A DNA stretch of 64,000 nt from Phocaeicola paurosaccharolyticus JCM 15092 (GTDB lineage: Bacteria > Bacteroidota > Bacteroidia > Bacteroidales > Bacteroidaceae). The DNA lies in NCBI RefSeq assembly GCF_000613805.1, contig NZ_BAJR01000013.1, forward strand, positions 1 through 64,000, given 5' to 3'. The position numbers were made by a program, and so were the translations under genes. The notes under the pieces were generated by a model. It was not told the origin of the DNA and did no database searches. It saw only the letters and a program-made list of their open reading frames with translations. This document shows positions 56,467 through 64,000 of the stretch, one piece after another; the stretch's first letter is position 1, and the number at the start of each line of letters is the position of its first letter.

Positions 56467-59400
56467 ATGAGCAGTAGTTTTATAACAAATAAAGATAAGT
56501 TCCTTTCGGATATTATAAACGGTATTCTTCCTAAAACTGACGCTGTTGATATATTAGTAGGCTACTTCTATTATTCCGGATATGTTGAGCTATCAGAAAA
56601 TCTTATAAACAAGAATATAAGAATACTTGTCGGACTTGATGTTGACTTACAGATAACTAAACATATTCGTGAAGTTGAGAATTTTAGGCAAGCATTACCG
56701 TCGCGTAGTAATATTAAAGAAGAGTACTACAAGCAATTTGTAAAAATATTCAATGACACCGATTTCTTGGACACAGTAGATAAACTGGAACAGTTCAAGA
56801 TATTCTATTCAAAGATTGTAGATGGCACATTGGAAATAAGAAAAACTCTTGAGCCATGCCATTCCAAAATGTATCTGTTTGCATATAATGATATGATGAA
56901 TGAGGGAGGTGAATTGCCTGGTGTAGTGATTACAGGTTCCAGTAACCTTTCCTATCAAGGGCTTACAGGTCGTTTGGAATTGAATGCTCGTTTTGATGGA
57001 AAGCCTGATTATGAAGAAGGTGCTAAAATATTCCAAGAACTATGGGATAGTTCTGTTGTGATTGCCAACAAAGATAATGTTGATGAATGGAATAATAAGG
57101 TGATGTCTAGAATTTGGTATGATCAAATCTACTCTCCATATCTGATGTTTATCCGAGTACTCAAGGAATATTTTTCTATTCCAACTAAGGAGAATCTGCT
57201 TACTCCTTACGATATAACAGATGGCAAGTATTCTAATTTGAAATATCAGACAGATGCCGTACAAATGGCTTTGAATGCCTTGGATAATCATAATGGTGCA
57301 ATTGTTGCCGATGTGGTTGGTTTAGGTAAGAGTATTGTTGCTTCTGCTATTGCTCGTAATTTAAAATTGCGAACCATAGTTATTTGCCCTCCTCACTTAT
57401 ATAAACAATGGGAAGGCTATCGTGATGAATTTGGCTTTACAGCATCTGTGTATAGTGCAGGAAAGATAGAGAATGCACTATTACATTTTGAGGAATTGAG
57501 AAAGGATGATGAACAATTTTTGATTATCATTGATGAAGCTCACCGTTTTAGAAATGAATATACACAAGATTATGCGCTGCTGCATAACCTTTGTTCAGGT
57601 AATAAAGTGTTACTACTCACTGCAACGCCATTCAATAATCAACCAGCCGATATCTATTCTTTGGTTAAATTGTTTCAGATTCCGTCACGTTCAACACTAA
57701 AGACCGTAGAAAACCTTGGTGCTGCATTTAAGGATTTAATTGATAAGTATCGTGATTTGCGTGAGTCACAAAGAAAAGGAGAAGCATCTGATGAAGATGT
57801 TAAGGTAGAGGTAGCACAAATTTCAAAGAATATACGTTCAATAATCAGTCCATTGGTTGTGAGACGTTCCCGGTTGGATTTACAAGAGATAGACGAATAT
57901 TCAGATGATTTAGAACAGCAAAAGATACAATTGGTTATTCCTAATGATCCTGAAGAATTGACCTATGACCTTAGTGAATTAAAAGATTTATATCTTTCTA
58001 CACTCGATCGTATCAGTAAATCAGAGAATAGTGATGCCGATATATATAGATTCAAGGCAGCACGTTATTCCCCTGCTCTTTATGTACAAGACGAAAAGAA
58101 GGAAAAGTTAGCGAAAGAATTGGAAGAGAAAACAGGCATAAAGTTCGGACTTTTGATTGGACGACAGGCAAACGTGGCAAGTTTCATGCGCCATCTTTTG
58201 GTCGGACGTTTTGAAAGTTCTGTTGCAGCTTTTCAATCATCTTTAGGATATATGATTCAATCTTCAGAACACATGCTGAGATGGGTGGATAAACGTCACA
58301 AGATACCTATTTATAAAAAAGGTAATCTACCTGATGTGAGCGATTTCTACGATACTTCTGATGATGATTGGGAAGAGATTCAAGAAACCTTTGATAAATA
58401 TGAATCAAAAGGATTTTTTGAAATTGATATGAAGTACATAAAAGATGACTTTGTGGCTGATGTAAAATCGGATATACAATTGCTGAAGAATCTACGTGAA
58501 CAATGGTTTGGGGTAGATAACAAGATACAGTTTGACCCTAAATTGGACTCTTTCATTAAAATAGTACGTGAGAGAATGAAAACCGACCCTAAGCGCAAAC
58601 TCATTGTGTTCTCTGAATATGCCGATACAGCCGATTATTTGGGAAAGGCTCTGAAAAAAGCAGGATTGCCTGTAATGAAATATACATCAGCCGATGCATC
58701 CCAAACAAACAAAGATATTATTAGAGCTAATTTTGATGCAGGTTTAAAGACATCATTGCAGCAAGATGACTACCATATTCTTGTTGCAACGGATGCTATT
58801 TCAGAAGGTTATAACCTCCACCGTGCAGGTGCAATCTTTAATTATGACATACCTTATAACCCAACACGAGTAATCCAACGTATAGGGCGTATTAATCGTA
58901 TCAATAAGAAGGTGTTCGATGAATTGTACATTTACAATTACTTCCCTACTGATGTGGGAGAAAAAGACACACGCAAAAAGGAAATATCCACTCTTAAAAT
59001 GGCAATGATACATGCCATTATGGGAGAAGATACAAAAGCACTTACTAAAGAAGAAGAGGTTCAAGCATACTTTAAAGAGCGCTATCGTAAGGAATTTGCT
59101 AAGAGCGAGGAGACTTCTTGGGACACACCTTATCGGAAACTTCTTAATGAGCTGAAAGGTACAGAGGCTTATGAAAAGGCTCTTGATCTGCCTCATCGTG
59201 CCCGAACTGCCAGAAATATAGATAAGCCTAAACAAGGTATCTTAATGTTTGGTAAGAAAGGTAATGATTTTGTTTTCAAAATAGGTAGCAAGACCATTGA
59301 ACCTGTTATGATTCCTGCTGAAGAAGCCTTGTCGCTATTCTCTGCTGATGCTAAAGAAATACCTGTAGATTTAAGTAAGGATTTTGATACGACTTACCAA

Positions 59401-59718
59401 AAAGTAAAAGCTTCACTATTTAGTAATGATGTGAAAGATCGTAATGAAAAAGATATTCTGAATGCTGTGAGTAAAATAAAGATACTCCAAAAAGGCAAAC
59501 TTCTATCCTCCGATTATTTGTTCGACTTAATGTCGGTAGTAAAAGCGGATGCACTATCCGGTTATGAGATACGTTTCATCAATCAGTTAGCAATAAAGGA
59601 TATAGATAAGTTGCCAAAGAAAATCTCAGCCGAATATATAGCACGTATCATTATTACTCAAAACAAAGTAGATGATAGTGAAGAGACCCTAATATTAAGT
59701 GAAGAACTACAAAAGTAA
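56467..59718 (+). CDS. PLD-nuclease and SNF2-type helicase fusion
   Basis: This 1083-residue protein is likely the DNA-cleaving motor of a restriction system. The N-terminal phospholipase-D-like nuclease domain (about 1-210) has one HSK motif (CHSKMYLF near residue 130) and GSSNLSYQGL. The helicase core (about 260-850) has the P-loop DVVGLGKSIVASA near 286, IIDEAHRFRNE near 355, TATPFNNQPADIY and the late motif VIQRIGRINRINKK near 803. A helical C-terminal region is unassigned. A single HKD motif implies dimeric cleavage. It precedes the methyltransferase by 8 nt. Confidence 0.88.
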   Translation: MSSSFITNKDKFLSDIINGILPKTDAVDILVGYFYYSGYVELSENLINKNIRILVGLDVDLQITKHIREVENFRQALPSRSNIKEEYYKQFVKIFNDTDFLDTVDKLEQFKIFYSKIVDGTLEIRKTLEPCHSKMYLFAYNDMMNEGGELPGVVITGSSNLSYQGLTGRLELNARFDGKPDYEEGAKIFQELWDSSVVIANKDNVDEWNNKVMSRIWYDQIYSPYLMFIRVLKEYFSIPTKENLLTPYDITDGKYSNLKYQTDAVQMALNALDNHNGAIVADVVGLGKSIVASAIARNLKLRTIVICPPHLYKQWEGYRDEFGFTASVYSAGKIENALLHFEELRKDDEQFLIIIDEAHRFRNEYTQDYALLHNLCSGNKVLLLTATPFNNQPADIYSLVKLFQIPSRSTLKTVENLGAAFKDLIDKYRDLRESQRKGEASDEDVKVEVAQISKNIRSIISPLVVRRSRLDLQEIDEYSDDLEQQKIQLVIPNDPEELTYDLSELKDLYLSTLDRISKSENSDADIYRFKAARYSPALYVQDEKKEKLAKELEEKTGIKFGLLIGRQANVASFMRHLLVGRFESSVAAFQSSLGYMIQSSEHMLRWVDKRHKIPIYKKGNLPDVSDFYDTSDDDWEEIQETFDKYESKGFFEIDMKYIKDDFVADVKSDIQLLKNLREQWFGVDNKIQFDPKLDSFIKIVRERMKTDPKRKLIVFSEYADTADYLGKALKKAGLPVMKYTSADASQTNKDIIRANFDAGLKTSLQQDDYHILVATDAISEGYNLHRAGAIFNYDIPYNPTRVIQRIGRINRINKKVFDELYIYNYFPTDVGEKDTRKKEISTLKMAMIHAIMGEDTKALTKEEEVQAYFKERYRKEFAKSEETSWDTPYRKLLNELKGTEAYEKALDLPHRARTARNIDKPKQGILMFGKKGNDFVFKIGSKTIEPVMIPAEEALSLFSADAKEIPVDLSKDFDTTYQKVKASLFSNDVKDRNEKDILNAVSKIKILQKGKLLSSDYLFDLMSVVKADALSGYEIRFINQLAIKDIDKLPKKISAEYIARIIITQNKVDDSEETLILSEELQK

Positions 59719-59726
59719 AATAGAAC

Positions 59727-62700
59727 ATGGAATTCAACAAAGCATACAATCGTCAGGAGTTTATGAAGTTCCTGCAAGGTCGTTTTCTCCCAAATGATTT
59801 TCTTCCAACGGAGGAACAAGTTACATTAAGCAAACAGATGAATTATACAACCGAGGCTGTTAAACTAGGTTCGTCTGAAGCCCTCGATTTGGTGGTTTAT
59901 GAGATAAAGCACACATCTCATCATGATGCGCGTGTGTCGCTTTCTAAAGATGCATTCCGTCTACTCAATGAGGAAGTGGAAGACCGTGCACTTATAATCT
60001 TTGTACCAGAAGATAATAATGACAATTATCGTTTTTCGTTTATCGAGATTACTCTTGATATGGTAGAGGAAGGTGGTAATCGGATTTCAAAAGGATACAG
60101 TAATCCTCATCGATATAGTTATTATCTCGGTGAAGGAATTTCTTACTATACCCCAAATAAGTATCTGAATAAAAAGGAACGTGTTGTCGATGATGATGAT
60201 TTACATAGCCGTTTCTCTGTTGAAGTACTTACTAAAGAATTCTATAATGAATTGAGTGACTGGTATGCATGGGCTATAAAAATCATACGCTTCCCAAATG
60301 ACATAAACGATGATACAGATGATGCGAAATATAACAACGAGGGAGCAATACGTTTAATAACTCGTCTTATCTTTGTGTGGTTCTTGAAGCAACGACATCT
60401 GATACCTGAAGAGTTTTTTGATGAAACAATCATCTCTCAACAGTTATTAAAGGATTTCAATCCACATAAGACTGAGGGTGTTTTCGAACAGAAGCTAATG
60501 GATAGCAAATATTATCCGGCTATACTTCAGAACTTGTTCTTTGCAATGTTGAATAGCCCCATTACGGCTGAAGGTAGTTCTGAACTTTCTGAACGTCACT
60601 TCCGTAATGGACGTGGAGATTTCGACAACAATAAGTTAATGCGTTATGAGGACTATTTTATTAATCCGCAATTGTTTGTAGAGTTAGCAAATAAGACTGT
60701 ACCTTTCCTCAATGGCGGATTGTTTGACTGTTTGGACGATAAAGATAAAAAGATGTATTATGATGGCTTTAGTGATACCGAAAAATCTCGAAAAGCTCTT
60801 GTTGTTCCAGACTTTCTTTTCTTTGGTGAAGAAGCTGGTACGGATATCGACCTTTCGGAATGGTATGGAGATAAAAATAAGAAGAAGGTATCTGCACGAG
60901 GTATTATTGACATTCTAAAACGATATAATTTTACAGTTGAAGAGAATACACCATTTGATAAAGAAGTATCTCTTGACCCTGAATTGTTGGGTAAGGTTTT
61001 TGAGAACCTATTGGCATCATTCAATCCGGAAACTCAAACAACAGCCCGTAAACAGACAGGTTCATTCTATACACCTCGTGAGATTGTACAATATATGGTT
61101 GATGAAAGTCTTGTGGCGCATCTAAAAAGGACTGTTGGAGGGGAACTAGAATCGAAGTTTCGACAACTAATTCAATATACCGATGAACAAGTAAAGTTTA
61201 CAGACGAGCAGCGAATGCAAATTATGCAGTCACTATACGATTGTAAAATTCTCGACCCTGCTTGTGGTTCCGGTGCTTTCCCTATGGGTATGCTTCAGCA
61301 GATGGTTCATATTCTTGGACGTATCGACCCTGATAATGTTCAATGGAAAGAAATGATGATGAATCAAGCCATTGATGAGACTACTGAGGCATTTAAGAAT
61401 GCAACAAAAGAAGAACGACAAGAACAGATTGCTGATATAGAACGCAGTTTGATGAGGGTGTGAATCGCTCAGACTATGCACGTAAGCTGTACTTGATTGA
61501 GAATTGTATTTATGGTGTAGATATTCAGCCTATAGCCATTCAGATTAGCAAACTCCGTTTCTTTATTTCATTGGTTGTTGACCAAAACACGAATAATGAC
61601 CCTACCGATAATTTTGGTATTCGTCCATTGCCTAATCTTGAAGCGAAGTTTGTGGCAGCAAATACATTGATAGGACTTAACAAAAAAGATGCTTCGTTAT
61701 TTGATAAAGATACTATTAATGCTAAAGAGAATGAATTAAAATCGGCCAAGCATAAGATTTTTAGCGCAAAGACTGTTCGCACCAAGCGGAAATGGCGTGA
61801 TAGAGTTAATAAATTGCGACAAGAAATTGCCGATATGCTAAAAGATTGTGGTGCTGTAGGTAATGCAGAAGCACAACAACTGGCTGGTTGGGATATGTTT
61901 AATCAAAATGACTCTTCTCCTTTTTTCGATTCTGAATGGATGTTTGGGGTAAAAGATGGTTTTGATATTGTGATTGGAAATCCACCGTATGTTCTTTTGC
62001 AGAATACTAATATACCCCAAGGGGTAAAAGATTTATTACTATCTTCATATAATGTAGCTCAATATAAGGTGGATTTATATCATCTTTTTTATGAAAAAGG
62101 TTTGGAGATGCTTAAGAATGGTGGAGTCCTTGATTACATTACGCCTATAGCATTTTTGAAAAACACATATAATAACAAGTTGAGACAGAAACTTATTTCT
62201 GAATCTTCAATTCTAATTATTATTAGATTTTTCATTCCTGTATTTGACGCTTCTGTAGATAATATCATTTTCATCTGTAGAAAGGAAAAAACAATAAATA
62301 ACGTTGTAAGATACATAGATATTAAAAATAATATTAGTGAGATAATAGATAAAAGGCAGTACAATCATTATAATCAAGAACTTGCAAAAAGCTCCAGATT
62401 ACAGTTTAGCATTGGACGTAGATACAGATAATAATATATTATTAAAAATAGAAAAAACTTTCGTTTAAACGATTTTACTAAATCCTATTTTGGAATTCAA
62501 ACCTTTGACAGAAGTGTATTTGTGTCTAATACAAAACTTGATAACAATTATGTACCAGTCATAGACGGATCTAATATAAAGCCATATGTACTTGTACCAC
62601 ATACAGAATATGTTAAATTTATACCAGAGGCTATTAAAAGTGGAGGTAATTCCAATGTGTATTGTTGTGATAGAATAGTAGTTCGTCAAATAGGTATATA

Positions 62701-63112
62701 TCCAGAAGGATGTATATGTCCATCAGGCTTATATACTCTTAATACGATTTATAATTTGTATTTATGGAATGATAAACTCAGCCTCGAATATCTTTTGGGC
62801 TTAATAAATAGCAAACTATTACATTATTATTGGATATTGACTTATAGTGATTCAAAAAAAACTTTTCCAAAGATTAAGAAAGTCCCTTTAGATTCTATGC
62901 CAATAGCCTATACTCAAGATAATAGGATAAAAAATAGAATAGTTTCGCTTGTTACAGATATTATTGATTTTAAACGTACTGCTCCAAATACAGATACATC
63001 ATTAGAAGAACAAGAAATAGATTATCTTGTTTACAAACTTTATGGCCTAACTTACGATGAAGTAAAGATTGTAGATCCAAAAACGCAAATAACAAAAGAA
63101 GAATATGAGTAA
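59727..63112 (+). pseudogene. Eco57I-like DNA methyltransferase, broken by several frameshifts
   Basis: A single enzyme of about 1,125 residues is split over three frames. The N-terminal part (59727-61463) has a possible nuclease-like patch (ALDLVVYEIKHTSHHDAR near residue 53, with an EIK pattern) and methyltransferase motif I ILDPACGSGAFPMG near 509. The next part has the amino-methyltransferase NPPY motif (VIGNPPYVLLQ) and the C-terminal part a target-recognition-like region (SYFGIQTFDRSVF). Breaks lie near 61448 (TTT, one T missing), near 62375-62395 (one extra or two missing), and at 62452-62457 (one A missing from six). It pairs with the upstream helicase-nuclease. As read, no functional protein is made. 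Confidence 0.85.
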
Positions 63113-64000
63113 ACCTGCATCAGATAATACTATAAAACAGTTAGCGACTAATATGGGATGTGTTATAAATGATTGTTTCCCTAAATTGATAAACTGTATT
63201 AATGGGCTTTCTAAACTTGAAGAAATTCATCAATCAGATGGTGTAGAAAACAATAATTATTATGACTACAAGAATGTATTAGAAATGCATTCTTCTGTAT
63301 TATATACAATAATTGAGGTCGCATGTTCTTTTCGTGCAGATTTTTATTCTAATATTACAATTGAAAAAAGGGTTAACCTAAAGTATATTGTTTATATTAC
63401 ATCAGAATTCTTTAAATCATATCTTAACTTAAATAAGAAAAATGAAAGCCTATGGAATAGTGTTTCAGAACATATATCGGCACTAAATATTGTTTCTATA
63501 AATAGCGACATAACCAAAGTGAACGAAAATATATCTCGATACAAGAAGTTATATTATGATAAAGATAAAGGAAACCGAGATATTACTGTTCACTATGATT
63601 TTGATTTATGTAAGTTGTATGATTATCTTGTGAATATAAGCGAGGGAAATGAAGCACAACGTTTATGCGATTTCATGGCAATAGTACAACCATTACATAA
63701 TATACTAAGTTTTTATTCATCAGTAATAGTAAAACAAGTTCAAGTGGAGAACACTTCAACTTTATCAGATTCCTTATTTGACAAAACTTTGTCTGATAAT
63801 TTGAGAGAGAAACTATATCCTTTGTTAGGTGATTCATTGCAACATTTTGCATACTGTTTAGATAAGAATATGCATACCTATTCTATAGTTGAGAAACTGC
63901 CTGATAACATTAAAAAAACATTGGGTAATTCTGGCTTAGAACGAATAATAGCTATACGAGACTATACTAAAACTGCCATATTACTGCATTATATATATAT
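63105..64000 (+). CDS. HEPN-like protein, cut by the window end
   Basis: An ORF opens with ATGAGTAA overlapping the methyltransferase stop by 8 nt and stays open to the window edge (at least 298 residues). It is mainly alpha-helical. At residues 158-163 it carries RDITVH, an R-X4-H motif of the kind that forms the RNase site of HEPN domains. I found no better family match by eye. Position at the end of a restriction-like operon suggests a defence role, possibly as an RNase effector. The HEPN call rests on one motif and helical content, so it is tentative. Confidence 0.55.
   Translation, partial: MSKPASDNTIKQLATNMGCVINDCFPKLINCINGLSKLEEIHQSDGVENNNYYDYKNVLEMHSSVLYTIIEVACSFRADFYSNITIEKRVNLKYIVYITSEFFKSYLNLNKKNESLWNSVSEHISALNIVSINSDITKVNENISRYKKLYYDKDKGNRDITVHYDFDLCKLYDYLVNISEGNEAQRLCDFMAIVQPLHNILSFYSSVIVKQVQVENTSTLSDSLFDKTLSDNLREKLYPLLGDSLQHFAYCLDKNMHTYSIVEKLPDNIKKTLGNSGLERIIAIRDYTKTAILLHYIY

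Noticed and set aside
62522-63112. A separate gene starting with GTG
   Set aside because: It is in frame with the preceding methyltransferase piece and its upstream residues read on as the same protein once the small indels are corrected, so it is the C-terminus of that gene.

Overview
The window looks like a low-GC Bacteroidales (phylum Bacteroidota) chromosome. The evidence is the repeated Bacteroidota-type promoter (-33 TTTG, about 19-20 nt, -7 TAnnTTTG) and phylum-typical proteins: a hybrid two-component regulator, a BACON-domain GH30 lipoprotein, an S46 dipeptidyl-peptidase, DUF4369/DUF4348-type lipoproteins, a reverse rubrerythrin and a MobV-type relaxase relic. I cannot fix the genus.

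Positions 1-52,200 are mostly core chromosome in short operons. From the left: a hybrid two-component regulator (minus); a membrane-anchored unknown; pheS; a lipoprotein-murB-phosphodiesterase run; nth; a GH30 glycanase; a queuosine operon (precursor transporter-queC-queF) behind a preQ1-I-like riboswitch; dnaX; a divIC-like gene; a CDF metal exporter; a DPP7-type peptidase; an acyltransferase; a polyprenol-mannose synthase-pyrC-MetH-activation-domain operon; an S41 protease; an MltF-type transglycosylase; and udk. Next come hisGDCB behind a promoter, a His-rich leader peptide and an attenuator-like hairpin; nadE; a PerR-like regulator with rubrerythrin behind a perfect 7-1-7 operator; two thioredoxins; an OmpH-like lipoprotein; pepD; rlmH and nadC (divergent); a GH35 beta-galactosidase; recA, bcp and a carboxynorspermidine dehydrogenase; and dnaK.

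From about 52,260 to the right edge the window is an accessory island. It starts with a truncated zinc-ribbon protein facing a truncated phosphoesterase. An AbiE-like toxin-antitoxin pair follows, with a palindromic operator. Then come an internally deleted MobV relaxase, a cluster of hairpins, and an XRE regulator leading a restriction-like operon: a PLD-nuclease/SNF2-helicase fusion, a large Eco57I-like methyltransferase broken by several indels, and a HEPN-like ORF (R-X4-H motif) that runs off the window end.

Three genes are interrupted by small indels: an endonuclease/exonuclease/phosphatase protein, the GH35 enzyme and the island methyltransferase. Most of these are single-base losses, several of them at short homopolymers, so sequencing error and real decay both need to be considered. 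I saw no rRNA or tRNA gene, CRISPR array or complete insertion sequence.
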